From Akkermansia muciniphila (lineage in GTDB: Bacteria > Verrucomicrobiota > Verrucomicrobiia > Verrucomicrobiales > Akkermansiaceae): a stretch of DNA of 64,000 nt. A model generated the notes under the pieces. The model saw only the letters and a list, made by a program, of their open reading frames with translations, searched no databases and was not told the DNA's origin. The stretch is taken from positions 121,949 to 185,948 of the forward strand of contig NZ_FXYA01000185.1 of assembly GCF_900184965.1 (NCBI RefSeq), in the 5' to 3' direction. This document shows positions 47,362 to 56,116 of this stretch, one piece after another (positions within the stretch are counted from its first letter, which is position 1; the number at the start of each line of letters is the position of its first letter). Both the position numbers and the translations under genes were made by a program.

Positions 47362-48084
47362 ATGAGCAGACAGGCATTTTATCCGCATCTCTCAGTGGAT
47401 TGTGTGTTGATCGGGTTCGATGAGGAAGGTTTGAAAGTTCTTCTGGTGGAGAAGACGCAGTTTGAACCAGGACATACCGGCGCCATTTCCAAGTTGCCCG
47501 GCGATTTGATTTATGAGGAGGAAGAACTGGATGCCGCCGCCCGCCGTGTTCTGTTTGACATGACCGGCATGTCTTCCCCTCACTTGGAACAATTCCATAC
47601 GTTCGGCGCGCCATCGCGCATCAAGAATCCGGAGGACAGGGCATGGGTGGAGGCTGTTTCCGGCCAGAAGATAGGGCGTCTGGTGACGGTGGCCTACATG
47701 GCCATGATCAGGATTTCCACCAAGCTGCGCAGACTGATGGAAAGCCACAAGACCCGCTGGGTGCCTGTAGATGACTTGCCGGAACTGGCGTTTGATCATC
47801 GGGATATTATTGACCTGGCGCTGGAGAGAGTGCGTTCTTCCGTGAAGAAGGAGCCTGCGCTGATTTATGACATGCTGCCTGCCAAGTTTACGGCTCTTCA
47901 GCTCCGGCGGTTGAATGAGGAGATTCACGGCAAGCCCATGGATGTGCGTAATTTCCACAAAAAAATTGCTTCCCGCCCCTACATTGTGCCGCTGGATGAG
48001 AAGGAGGAGGGGGTTCCCCACCGCGCCGCGCGCTATTACCGTTTTGACCGTAAAATTTATAATCGCCTTTATTGCCGGAGCTGA
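47362..48084 (+). CDS. NrtR-type regulator with degenerate Nudix domain and winged helix
   Basis: This 240-residue protein has an N-terminal Nudix-like domain (about 8-140; LSVDCVLIGFDEEGLKVLLVE) and a C-terminal winged-helix domain (KFTALQLRRLNEEIHGKPMDVRNFHKKI). The Nudix box reads GDLIYEEEELDAAARRVLFDMTG, so the REUxEE metal-binding Glu residues are missing and hydrolysis is unlikely. Such proteins sense ADP-ribose or a sugar and repress NAD or sugar genes. The target here is unknown. TTGACT (47292-47297) upstream may be its -35. Confidence 0.85.
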   Translation: MSRQAFYPHLSVDCVLIGFDEEGLKVLLVEKTQFEPGHTGAISKLPGDLIYEEEELDAAARRVLFDMTGMSSPHLEQFHTFGAPSRIKNPEDRAWVEAVSGQKIGRLVTVAYMAMIRISTKLRRLMESHKTRWVPVDDLPELAFDHRDIIDLALERVRSSVKKEPALIYDMLPAKFTALQLRRLNEEIHGKPMDVRNFHKKIASRPYIVPLDEKEEGVPHRAARYYRFDRKIYNRLYCRS

Positions 48085-48213
48085 CGGCGTCGGGCCGTTC
48101 CGGTTTAATTTTTCCGTTTTTCCGGGCCCCGTCCCGCCATGTTTGCGGGGGCGGGGTTCTTCTCGTTTGACAGAGTCCGCTTTGTAACGCATCTTATCCG
48201 CACGTTGATTCCC

Positions 48214-48810
48214 ATGATAAATCCGGCCTTTATTCCAGACGATTTTTTCAAGGTGCTGGCGCCTTCTGATATTTTTGGCGTGGATGGTCCTTTTGAGGTT
48301 GATTTGGGGTGTGGGGACGGTGGGTTCCTGCTCCAGATGGCGGATCATTATCCGGAGCGCCGTTTTCTGGGGATAGAACGGCTTTTGGGCCGTGTGCGGG
48401 GAGTTTGTTCCCGGGCGGCCGTCCGCGGACTGGATAACGTGAAGGTGTTTCGCGTGGAGAGCCGTTATTTTCTGGAGTGGATGATGCAGCCCGGCTGCAT
48501 TTCCCGGCTGCATTATTTATGTCCGGATCCGTGGCCCAAGGAGAGACACCATAAGAACCGGCTGGTGCAGGAGGATTTTCTTCCCGTGCTGCACCAAGCC
48601 CTGTCCGATGGCGGGGAGTTTCTGTTCAAGACGGATCATGAAGGGTATTTTCTGTGGGTGCTGGACCATGTGGCGCGCAGCGGGCTGTTTAGCCGCGCCA
48701 GTTGGGATGAGGACGAATTTTTTTATCCCCGAACGGATTTCCAGCTTCAATGGGAGGCCATGGGAAAACCGATTTACCGCGCCAGTTTTATCAAATTGCA
48801 GAAAGTCTGA
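48214..48810 (+). CDS. trmB: tRNA (guanine-N7-)-methyltransferase
   Basis: This 198-residue SAM enzyme methylates G46 of tRNA. FEVDLGCGDGGFLLQMA is the SAM-binding motif. YLCPDPWPKERHHKNRLVQ is the TrmB signature, and FKTDHEGYF lies near the C-terminus. The start before INPAFIPDDFF was chosen; the frame is open 25 codons upstream without family similarity. tgt follows after 5 bp. Confidence 0.95.
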   Translation: MINPAFIPDDFFKVLAPSDIFGVDGPFEVDLGCGDGGFLLQMADHYPERRFLGIERLLGRVRGVCSRAAVRGLDNVKVFRVESRYFLEWMMQPGCISRLHYLCPDPWPKERHHKNRLVQEDFLPVLHQALSDGGEFLFKTDHEGYFLWVLDHVARSGLFSRASWDEDEFFYPRTDFQLQWEAMGKPIYRASFIKLQKV

Positions 48811-48815
48811 TTCCG

Positions 48816-49949
48816 ATGCCTTTTATACTTCATCAAAAAGATTCTTCCACGGCTGCGCGCCTGGGTTCGCTTGAGTTGCCGCATGGACGGGTTTCCACCC
48901 CCATTTTCATGCCGGTGGGAACGCAGGGTTCCGTAAAAACCATGCATCCGCAGGATTTGGAGACGCTGGGTGCTGAAATTATTCTGGGAAATACCTATCA
49001 TTTGTCCCTGCGCCCAGGTTCCTCTTTGATTAGGCAAATGGGCGGATTACACAAATTTTCCTCCTGGAACCGCCCTATTTTAACGGATTCCGGCGGGTTC
49101 CAGGTCTGGTCCCTTGCCAAGCTCCGTAAGATTACGGAAGAAGGGGTGCGTTTCCAGAACCATTTGGACGGGGCGTACATGATGCTGAGCCCGGAGCGGT
49201 CCATGGAGATCCAGGCGGACCTGGGCAGTGATATTGCCATGCTGTTTGACGAGTGCCCCCCTTATCCCTGCGACAGGAAGTACGCGGAGGCTTCCCTGGG
49301 TTACACGCTCCGTTGGGCTCGCCGCTGCAAGGCGTGGGTGCAGGAACATCAGCCCTGTTCCGGGGAAGGGCGTCAGCACCATTTCGGCATTGTGCAGGGT
49401 TCCGTGTATGCGGATTTAAGAAAGAAGTGCGCGGAAGAACTGGCAGCCATGGATTTTGACGGGTACGCCATCGGCGGCGTTTCCGTGGGAGAGCCGGAGG
49501 ATGAAATGCTCCGCGCCATTGATCATTCCGCTCCCTGGCTGCCGGAGGAAAAGCCCCGGTACGCCATGGGGCTGGGCACCCCCCCCCAATTGCTGGAGAT
49601 GATTGCCCGCGGCGTGGATATGTTTGACTGCGTGATGCCTACCCGCCTGGCCCGCCACGGCGTGGCTTTGACTCCGGACGGCCCCATGCATATCAAAAAT
49701 CAGCGCTGGGAGACGGATTCCCGCCCGATTGATCCGGAGGGGCATCCGCATGTCACGCAATTTTCCCGCGCTTACGTGCGGCATCTGTTTAAAGCCGGTG
49801 AAATACTCGCTTTAAGATTGCTTTCTTTTCAGAATCTGGAATTCTATCTCCGGCTGATGGCCCAGGCGCGCGAGGCCATAGCCGCCGGCACGTTCGGTTC
49901 CTTCAAGGATTCGTTTATCGCGCGGTATCAAGCAAACGACATTTTATGA
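48816..49949 (+). CDS. tgt: tRNA-guanine transglycosylase lacking the zinc-site residues
   Basis: This 377-residue TIM-barrel enzyme exchanges G34 for a queuosine precursor. Catalytic residues are present: Asp91 in LTDSGGFQVWSL and Asp271 in MFDCVMPTRLARHG, as are GIVQGS and AIGGVSVGE. The C-terminal zinc site normally has CxCxxC and a His. Here the region 305-320 reads IDPEGHPHVTQFSRAY with no Cys, and the later His position is Gln339 (SFQNLEF). It lies between trmB and yajC, overlapping yajC by four bases. Confidence 0.93.
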   Translation: MPFILHQKDSSTAARLGSLELPHGRVSTPIFMPVGTQGSVKTMHPQDLETLGAEIILGNTYHLSLRPGSSLIRQMGGLHKFSSWNRPILTDSGGFQVWSLAKLRKITEEGVRFQNHLDGAYMMLSPERSMEIQADLGSDIAMLFDECPPYPCDRKYAEASLGYTLRWARRCKAWVQEHQPCSGEGRQHHFGIVQGSVYADLRKKCAEELAAMDFDGYAIGGVSVGEPEDEMLRAIDHSAPWLPEEKPRYAMGLGTPPQLLEMIARGVDMFDCVMPTRLARHGVALTPDGPMHIKNQRWETDSRPIDPEGHPHVTQFSRAYVRHLFKAGEILALRLLSFQNLEFYLRLMAQAREAIAAGTFGSFKDSFIARYQANDIL

Positions 49950-50278
49950 ATATCTTTATGTTAGCACAGGCTCAGGATGCGGCGGGCGCCGCCGGGCAGG
50001 AACCTGCAAATATGTTTCAGCAGATTCTCGCCAGTCCCATGTTCATGTTTGTGATTATCATCGTCCTGTTCTGGGTGATGCTGATCCGTCCCCAGAGAAA
50101 GGCTCAGAAGGAGCAGCAGGCGCGCATCGCGGCCCTGCAGCGCGGAGACAAGGTGATTACAAACGCAGGGCTGCACGGTTTTGTGGAGAAGGTGAATGAG
50201 CGCACCGTTTCCCTCAAGATTGCGGAAGGCGTGGTGATTGAATTGGAAAAGAACGCGATCGTTCAAGTGGAGAAGTAA
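49946..50278 (+). CDS. yajC: Preprotein translocase accessory subunit YajC
   Basis: This 110-residue protein has one membrane helix (MFMFVIIIVLFWVMLIRPQ) followed by RKAQKEQQARIAALQRGDKVIT, NAGLHGFVEKV and VIELEKNAIVQV, all typical. YajC joins SecDF at the Sec channel. The tgt-yajC order is common in bacteria; secD does not follow here. A terminator comes next. Confidence 0.95.
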   Translation: MNIFMLAQAQDAAGAAGQEPANMFQQILASPMFMFVIIIVLFWVMLIRPQRKAQKEQQARIAALQRGDKVITNAGLHGFVEKVNERTVSLKIAEGVVIELEKNAIVQVEK

Positions 50279-50305
50279 GTTTTTCCGCTTTCCGTACGTT
50301 TCCTG

Positions 50306-50349
50306 CATCCGCCCATGTCGCCCGCCGGCAGGGGCGGATGTTTATTTTT
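50306..50349 (+). terminator. Intrinsic terminator after yajC
   Basis: CATCCGCCC (50306-50314) pairs with GGGCGGATG (50332-50340) and is followed by TTTATTTTT. Confidence 0.85.
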
Positions 50350-50381
50350 GAAACCGTCTTTTCCCGGCGGGGTTAGTAAAA

Positions 50382-51254
50382 GTGATGATGAGATTGCCCC
50401 ACATGTTTATTTTGTCATGTTCTGCAGCGCTGGCGTGTGGTCTGTTCCCGTTTGCGGCAGGGCAATCCGTGTTTTCTGGAGACTGCGGGAAAAAGGAGGC
50501 CGCCCCCGGGGCCGGACTGGAATGCCTTCAGGTGACTTTGCTTATCCGCCAAATGGTCTTGGACCGCTATGACAGCACGGGCACGGGAATTTTGTCCGAT
50601 CAGGATAAGGCCCGGTTAGTGGAGGATGCCCGCGCTGCGCGGCGGGAGGCCAGAAAGGCCTTTCTGAGGCAGTTTGATAAGGATGGGGACGGAAGGCTTT
50701 CCCCGGAAGAGTACAGGGCTTTCCGGCAACATGTAGAAAAGCGGAGAGGGGGGCGCAGAGCGGATGCTGGTCCGGACAAGAGAGACGGCATTCCGCTTTC
50801 CCCACCCGGTGAGAGGCGGAAAATTCCTCCGCCTCCCCCCCCTGCGGAGGGAATGGAAATGCCTCTGGTGGAAATTCGCACGGTGGGGAAGAAGCGTTTC
50901 ATGGTTGCTCCCGGATTGTTTCTGCTGACTCGTAACATGTTACTGCATCATTATGACGCCAATGGGAATGGCCGCATTGATCCGGAGGAGCATGCCGTTG
51001 TCATGAAAGATGCCGCGGCTCTGTACCAGGTCAAAATGAAGGAGATGATGGAGCTTTACGATTTGGATCAGGACGGTGTGCTCAGCCCGGTGGAGAGAGA
51101 GCAGGCCCTGGCGGACAGCCATGAGGACAGCCCTCTGTATTCCATGGAAGAACCGGACGATATTGATTTGTTCATCCGGGCCAATATCAGCGAAGTGCTG
51201 CTGAAGGAATCGCCGGTGGATGCCGGGGATGAAAAAGATAAAGGTACGGAGTAA
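50382..51254 (+). CDS. Exported EF-hand protein with four calcium-binding-like loops
   Basis: This 290-residue protein has a signal peptide (MFILSCSAALACGLFPFAAG). Four EF-hand loops follow: DSTGTGILSDQD, DKDGDGRLSPEE, DANGNGRIDPEE and DLDQDGVLSPVE, arranged as two pairs. A basic, Pro-rich spacer (KIPPPPPPAEG) separates the pairs. The second and third loops have the full set of acidic ligands; the first is the weakest. It probably binds calcium in the periplasm. The role is unknown. Confidence 0.85.
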   Translation: MMMRLPHMFILSCSAALACGLFPFAAGQSVFSGDCGKKEAAPGAGLECLQVTLLIRQMVLDRYDSTGTGILSDQDKARLVEDARAARREARKAFLRQFDKDGDGRLSPEEYRAFRQHVEKRRGGRRADAGPDKRDGIPLSPPGERRKIPPPPPPAEGMEMPLVEIRTVGKKRFMVAPGLFLLTRNMLLHHYDANGNGRIDPEEHAVVMKDAAALYQVKMKEMMELYDLDQDGVLSPVEREQALADSHEDSPLYSMEEPDDIDLFIRANISEVLLKESPVDAGDEKDKGTE

Positions 51255-51264
51255 TTTATTCTTC

Positions 51265-52167
51265 ATGATGGGGATTCCTCTGGAACCGGAACAGGACTTT
51301 CTTCAATATCTGGAGGTGGAAAAGCAGGCTTCTCCTCATACGGTGGAGGTGTACGCCCGCGCCTTGCGCCAGTTCAGGGCCTGGGCGGCTGATTCATTCC
51401 CAGGGTGGGAGAAGTGCACGCCGGACCAGATGAGGGACTGGCTTTTCCAGGAGCTGAAGGATGAAGCCGCCACGTCCTCCATCCGGCTGAGGTTTGCCGC
51501 CCTGCGCAGTTTTTACCGTTTCATGATGCGGAGGTGCGGGCTGGAGGCGAATCCAATGACGGGCGTTTCCCTTCCCAGGAAAAAGAAAACACTTCCCGTT
51601 TTTCTGACGCTCAACCAGATGTTGGAATTGCTGGAGCTTCCCTACAAGACTGCCGTTCCCTCCAATGCCCCCGCATGGCTTCCCTACCGTGATGCGGCCA
51701 TATTGGAACTTTTTTATTCCTGCGGGATGCGCCTGAGTGAACTGGTAGGGCTGGATGTCGGCAGTGTGGATCACCGTTTCCGGGGCGTGAAAGTAATGGG
51801 GAAGGGGCGCAAAGAGCGCATTCTGCCGGTGGGAACTCCTGCTCTGGCAGCTCTGGAGACTTACGTTGTCATGGCCTGCCTGCCGAAGAATTCCCCCTTG
51901 TTTGTTTCCCGTATAGGAACCCGGCTAAGCGCTCGCGCCGTACAGATGATGCTGAATAAATATGTGAAGCTGTCTTCCATTCCTTTTACCATTTCTCCCC
52001 ATAAGATCAGGCATACATTCGCCACGCACATTCTGGAGGCCGGGGCAGATCTCCGTTCTGTCCAGGAACTGCTGGGCCATGCTTCCCTGTCCACTACCCA
52101 GATTTACACGCATGTGACGCGTGCCAGAATGGCGGAAGTGTACAGACAGGCGCATCCCAGGGCATAA
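51265..52167 (+). CDS. Tyrosine recombinase of the XerC/XerD type
   Basis: This 300-residue recombinase has an N-terminal SAM-like domain (SPHTVEVYARALRQF) and all catalytic residues: Arg156, Lys180, His246, Arg249, His272 and nucleophile Tyr281 (GHASLSTTQIYTHV). Spacing matches chromosomal Xer proteins that resolve chromosome dimers. XerC and XerD cannot be separated by eye. There is no sign of an integrated element around it, so a housekeeping role is likely. The start is at one of two adjacent ATG codons. Confidence 0.92.
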   Translation: MMGIPLEPEQDFLQYLEVEKQASPHTVEVYARALRQFRAWAADSFPGWEKCTPDQMRDWLFQELKDEAATSSIRLRFAALRSFYRFMMRRCGLEANPMTGVSLPRKKKTLPVFLTLNQMLELLELPYKTAVPSNAPAWLPYRDAAILELFYSCGMRLSELVGLDVGSVDHRFRGVKVMGKGRKERILPVGTPALAALETYVVMACLPKNSPLFVSRIGTRLSARAVQMMLNKYVKLSSIPFTISPHKIRHTFATHILEAGADLRSVQELLGHASLSTTQIYTHVTRARMAEVYRQAHPRA

Positions 52168-52504
52168 GGATTGTTTTGTTCCATGAAGGAGGAATTTATT
52201 TTCCGCTGGCAGCCCATTCGTTCCTTTTACGGGACGGTATGCCGGAATACCGGATGGAATATTGTCTCTTGTGCTGGAGGCGGGAGGATTCAGCATGCTG
52301 TATCCTTTTGATCTTATGGCGGTGGAAAATTTTCCCTGACGCAGAAATGGATGAGAGGCTTTTTTCCCGTAAAAATAACTCTGGTATTGACAATGACTCC
52401 ATTATATCGCATACATCTGCACCCGCTATGGAAAGCCAAACGCGCACGCATGTGAGTGGCAAGGCGCGCAAGTTTTCCATTAACACCTTTTATTTATAAT
52501 TGAT
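52168..52504. other. Gap before rpsP, with a possible promoter
   Basis: No gene is convincing here. TTGACA at 52387-52392 is a good -35. A -10 about 17 bp downstream (CATACA) is poor, so the promoter for rpsP is only tentative. The remaining leader is AT-rich. Confidence 0.4.
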
Positions 52505-52747
52505 ATGGCAGTAGCAATCAGACTCAACCGTCAGGGTTCCAAGGACCGTCCTTACTACAAAATCGTTGTTGTCGACAGCCGTGCGCGTCGTGACGGCCGT
52601 TACATCGAACAAGTGGGTTCTTATGATCCCATGAAGGAAGGTGTCAACTATACCATTAACCTGGAAAAGGTTGACAAATGGCTTGCTAACGGAGCGCAGC
52701 CCTCTGAAACGGTGAATTCAATGATCCGTAAAGCCCGTAAGGCTTAA
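52505..52747 (+). CDS. rpsP: 30S ribosomal protein S16
   Basis: This 80-residue S16 has [40 protein letters not shown], the full N-terminal signature, and [15 protein letters not shown]. It is usually followed by rimM-trmD-rplS; here a terminator and the opposite-strand aroK follow instead. Confidence 0.98.
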
Positions 52748-52776
52748 GCCTTTTCCGGTACATTATCATTTTCCTG

Positions 52777-52810
52777 AAGGCGTTCCTTTGACGGGGATCG
52801 CCTTTTGTTG
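52777..52810 (+). terminator. Probable terminator after rpsP
   Basis: AAGGCG (52777-52782) pairs with CGCCTT (52799-52804), extended by partial pairing inside, and is followed by a T-rich stretch. Confidence 0.65.
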
Positions 52811-52911
52811 TTTCTTGCGCATGGAGCGGGAAAAAGGTTTTCCCTGCAAGTTCTTGCGTTAAGGCGGATCAGGAAGAGAAAGGTTCCCGCCCACAGAAAA
52901 ACGGTGTGGCA

Positions 52912-53466
52912 TTATTGCCGTCGGGACCGGAATACTCTGGCGGATTCCAGAATGCCGAATGCGATTTCATGAATGTGGAGATTGGCCGTATCAATGGTCA
53001 AGTGCGCCGTTTCCCGGTAAAAATCATGCCGTTCACTCATGAGATGTTTCAGCACGGCTTTGGGATTGGGTTGTTGGAGCAGGGGGCGGTTGGTGCATCT
53101 GGAAATACGCTGGTACAGGATATTCACGTCTGTATGGAGCCAGACGACAAAGCCCAGTTTTTTCAGTAGCAGCCGGTTCTCCGGTCTGATAATGATGCCG
53201 CCTCCCGTGGAAATAATGCGGCTTTGTACGGCGGACGTTTGAAGCTGCCGCAGGATTCCGGTTTCCAGGTCCCGAAAATGTGATTCCCCATGAATTTTGA
53301 AAATCTGCGGAATGTGCATCCCCGTCTGGCGTTCGATTAACTGGTCCGTATCCGTAAAACCAAGGTTCGTTTCCCGGTGCAGTTCCTTTCCTATGGTTGT
53401 TTTGCCGCATCCCATCAGCCCGATCAGGATGATGTTTGGCAAGGATGTTGACGCGGCCCCATTCAC
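52912..53466 (-). CDS. aroK: Shikimate kinase
   Basis: This 184-residue kinase phosphorylates shikimate in aromatic amino acid synthesis. The P-loop GLMGCGKTT is at 16-24, GFTDTDQLIE follows, GESHFRDLE holds the shikimate-binding Arg, and STGGG the Gly-rich loop. CTNRPLL is the lid region. It complements tyrA at the other end of the window. Confidence 0.93.
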   Translation of the reverse strand: MNGAASTSLPNIILIGLMGCGKTTIGKELHRETNLGFTDTDQLIERQTGMHIPQIFKIHGESHFRDLETGILRQLQTSAVQSRIISTGGGIIIRPENRLLLKKLGFVVWLHTDVNILYQRISRCTNRPLLQQPNPKAVLKHLMSERHDFYRETAHLTIDTANLHIHEIAFGILESARVFRSRRQ

Positions 53467-53704
53467 GGCTCGATTGTACTCAATCCGGAGGCGTGAGAAA
53501 ACAACTTTTTAGCGGAATGGCCTTTTCTCACGCCAGCTTTCATTCGAGGGAAGTCCGTAAAGGTAGTGCGGAGGAAAGGCAGTTGGAAAAAGAGAGGAGA
53601 AGGATGGTGCCGCGGGGCGTGTTCTTATTCATTTGTCTGTTTTCTCCCTTCCGGGAAAGGAGGTCTTGCTTGACGCAGGAGCTTCTTCAGGCAAGGATAA
53701 AGCC

Positions 53705-54751
53705 ATGCAAACCGAATTGTTCGAGGTAGATCCCCTGTCAGACAACCGCAAACTGTATGCCCGTGCGGCGGAAGCTCTGGGTGCGGGAGCGCTGGTGGGG
53801 ATTCCCACGGAGACTGTATACGGCCTGGGAGCGGATGCCTTGAACCCGGAAGCGGTGGCAAGGATTTTTGAAGCCAAGGGAAGGCCTTCTTTTGATCCGT
53901 TGATTATTCATGTGCATCATGGGAGTGAGGTGGAAAAATATACCGCCGTTCCGGAGGGGCTAAAAGATCTGGTGCATACGCTTGCTTCCAGATTCTGGCC
54001 GGGGCCGCTGACCCTGGTGTTGCCAAAGGCGGATATCATTCCGGATATTGTAACCAGCGGCCTTCCTACGGTGGCCGTTCGCGTAAGCGCTCATCCTGCC
54101 ATGCGGGGGGTGGCGAAAGCGCTGGGGCGTCCTATAGCTGCGCCCAGCGCCAACCGCTTCGGCCATATCAGCCCTACTTCCGCTTCTGCCGTGCAGAAGG
54201 AATTGGGGGGCAGTATTGAAATGATTCTGGACGCCGGAGCCTGTTCCGAGGGGCTGGAAAGCACGATTGTGCGCCCTATGCTTGACGAGAAGGGCAAGCC
54301 TTTCCTGGAATTGCTGCGTGAGGGGCCGGTGACCCGGGAACAATTCCGCAATCTGGTCAAGGTAGTGCGCCGCAAGCCTTCCTGCCGCCCTGTTTCAGAA
54401 ACATCTCCGGCAGATGCGCCGGGACAGCTCACCAGCCATTATGCCCCGCGTAAACCTATGCTGTTGCTGGAACCGGGGAGGGATTTCGCTCCGGCGGAGG
54501 GTGTGAGGTATGGCTTGCTTTCTTATGAAGGAACGTCCGATCTTGCTCGGGAAGGGAATTGGGCGGAAGTGGTAGTCATGAGTCCCGGCAGCGGGCGGCT
54601 GGCAGAAGCTGCCGTCCGCCTGTTTGCCCTGATGAGGCAGATGGATGAAAATGAAGCTATTGACGTCATTGTGGCGGAATCCGTCCCGGAATCCGGCCTG
54701 GGCCGCGCTATTATGGATCGTCTGCGACGCGCTTCGGTCGTCAGAGAATAA
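53705..54751 (+). CDS. sua5: Threonylcarbamoyl-AMP synthase (Sua5 type)
   Basis: This 348-residue enzyme makes threonylcarbamoyl-AMP for the t6A modification of tRNA. The YrdC domain has GIPTETVYGLGADAL, KGRPSFDPLIIHV, FWPGPLTLVL and APSANRFGHISPT. After about residue 235 a Sua5 C-terminal domain follows (PGQLTSHYAPRKPMLL). That extra domain separates it from the shorter TsaC. Confidence 0.93.
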   Translation: MQTELFEVDPLSDNRKLYARAAEALGAGALVGIPTETVYGLGADALNPEAVARIFEAKGRPSFDPLIIHVHHGSEVEKYTAVPEGLKDLVHTLASRFWPGPLTLVLPKADIIPDIVTSGLPTVAVRVSAHPAMRGVAKALGRPIAAPSANRFGHISPTSASAVQKELGGSIEMILDAGACSEGLESTIVRPMLDEKGKPFLELLREGPVTREQFRNLVKVVRRKPSCRPVSETSPADAPGQLTSHYAPRKPMLLLEPGRDFAPAEGVRYGLLSYEGTSDLAREGNWAEVVVMSPGSGRLAEAAVRLFALMRQMDENEAIDVIVAESVPESGLGRAIMDRLRRASVVRE

Positions 54752-54806
54752 CTTGCCCACGGTTTGCAAAACATGTTAAAGTTATTGCAGATTCTTTTTT
54801 AATCTT

Positions 54807-55151
54807 ATGGCCGCTACGTTATTTGAGAAAATCTGTTCCGGGGAAATTCCCGCGGACATTGTGTATCAGGATGAGCTGTGTGTTTGTTTCCGGGACATTA
54901 GTCCACAAGCGCCGGAACATTTGCTGCTGGTTCCGCGCAAGCCCATTCCCCGCCTTTCCGAGGCCGGGGAGGAAGATGTCGCCCTTTTGGGGCACATGAT
55001 GCTGGCGGTCGGGCGGATTGCCCGGACTCTTCATCTGGATGAAGGAGGATTCCGCCTGGTTATCAACAACGGGCATGACGCCGGGGAAGCTGTTCCCCAT
55101 TTGCACATGCATCTGCTGGCAGGCCGCAAGCTGGAATGGCCTCCCGGTTAG
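54807..55151 (+). CDS. HIT-family nucleotide hydrolase (HinT-like)
   Basis: This 114-residue protein has TLFEKICSGEIPADIVYQDE and AVPHLHMHLLAGR, the HxHxH nucleophile motif near the C-terminus. HinT enzymes hydrolyse adenosine phosphoramidates. The length and both signatures are standard. Confidence 0.93.
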   Translation: MAATLFEKICSGEIPADIVYQDELCVCFRDISPQAPEHLLLVPRKPIPRLSEAGEEDVALLGHMMLAVGRIARTLHLDEGGFRLVINNGHDAGEAVPHLHMHLLAGRKLEWPPG

Positions 55152-55261
55152 GCCGGAGCGAATTTAGGAATTGCCTGAAAGGGGAATAGGTGTGTCATTT
55201 CCCATTAATGGTGCCGCCCTGCCTGCTTGCCAGGCATCAGGTATGCCTGTAAGATATATTC

Positions 55262-55753
55262 ATGAAAAGATTGCTGGTAGAACTGGAGAACTTGCCGGAG
55301 GCCGGGAAAAAATACAGCGGCGAGCTGGATTCTGAAATTTTCGGCATTGATGATGAAGAGGTTACTTCCATTGGGCCTCTTGCTTTTGATTTGCATGTGC
55401 AGAGATTTGAAAACGAATTGTTTATAAGAGGCAACATTTCCGCCCCCTTCAAATTCCGCTGCGTGCGTTGCCTGGGCTACTTTGACTACGTGGTGGAAGT
55501 TTGTGATTTCGCCGCTTCTTTCCAGATTGATTCACAGAATGTTGTGGATGTTTCAGATTCCCTGAGGGAGGAAATAGTTCTGGATTTTCCGGCATACCCG
55601 AAGTGTGCTGACGGAGGCATGGAAAACGACTGTATGGCGAAAACTCCGTATTTTGGAGTGGACAAAGAGGGGGGAACGGGTGTAAACAGTTCTGCCCCGA
55701 TCAGGAATAGCGGCGTGTGGGACGCCCTCAATGAACTGGGAGATCATCATTAA
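55262..55753 (+). CDS. YceD/DUF177-family protein
   Basis: This 163-residue protein has the family pattern of a beta-rich N-terminal part and [10 protein letters not shown], followed by an acidic [15 protein letters not shown] segment. YceD genes precede rpmF in most bacteria, as here, and are linked to 23S rRNA processing. It carries a longer Gly/Ser tail than usual. Confidence 0.88.
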   Translation: MKRLLVELENLPEAGKKYSGELDSEIFGIDDEEVTSIGPLAFDLHVQRFENELFIRGNISAPFKFRCVRCLGYFDYVVEVCDFAASFQIDSQNVVDVSDSLREEIVLDFPAYPKCADGGMENDCMAKTPYFGVDKEGGTGVNSSAPIRNSGVWDALNELGDHH

Positions 55754-55776
55754 TCACCTTTTTACCAACTAAAATT

Positions 55777-55968
55777 ATGGCAGCACCTAAGCGCAGAACG
55801 TCCAAGATGAAGCAGCGTACCCGCCTTGCCGCGCAGGCATGGCGCGCGCCGAAGCTCCGCAAATGCCAGAATTGCGGCAGCAGCACCCCCGGTCATACCG
55901 CCTGCCCCAATTGCGGTACGTACAAGACCCGTTCCGGCAAGGAAATCGTGGTGAAGGCGGAAGCGTAA
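55777..55968 (+). CDS. rpmF: 50S ribosomal protein L32
   Basis: This 63-residue L32 has [20 protein letters not shown] and a zinc ribbon with CQNC and CPNCG. It follows the YceD-like gene by 23 bp. Two hairpins (56003-56017, CGCCG with CGGCG; 56036-56061, AGCCGCTT with AAGCGGCT) lie between it and plsX and may reduce read-through. Confidence 0.97.
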   Translation: MAAPKRRTSKMKQRTRLAAQAWRAPKLRKCQNCGSSTPGHTACPNCGTYKTRSGKEIVVKAEA

Positions 55969-56116
55969 GTTCCGCGGGCGCCGCATTTGCCTTGAAAATT
56001 ATCGCCGTATTGCGGCGCCATCATATAGACTTTCCAGCCGCTTTTGCTTCGCAAAGCGGCTGAACTTGCTTGAAGCGGGCTGTTTTTTCTGCTAACACAT
56101 TTCTTCAACAAATAAT

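Noticed and set aside
51265..52167. Integrase of a mobile element
   Set aside because: Spacing of the catalytic residues, length and the housekeeping neighbours fit a chromosomal Xer recombinase.
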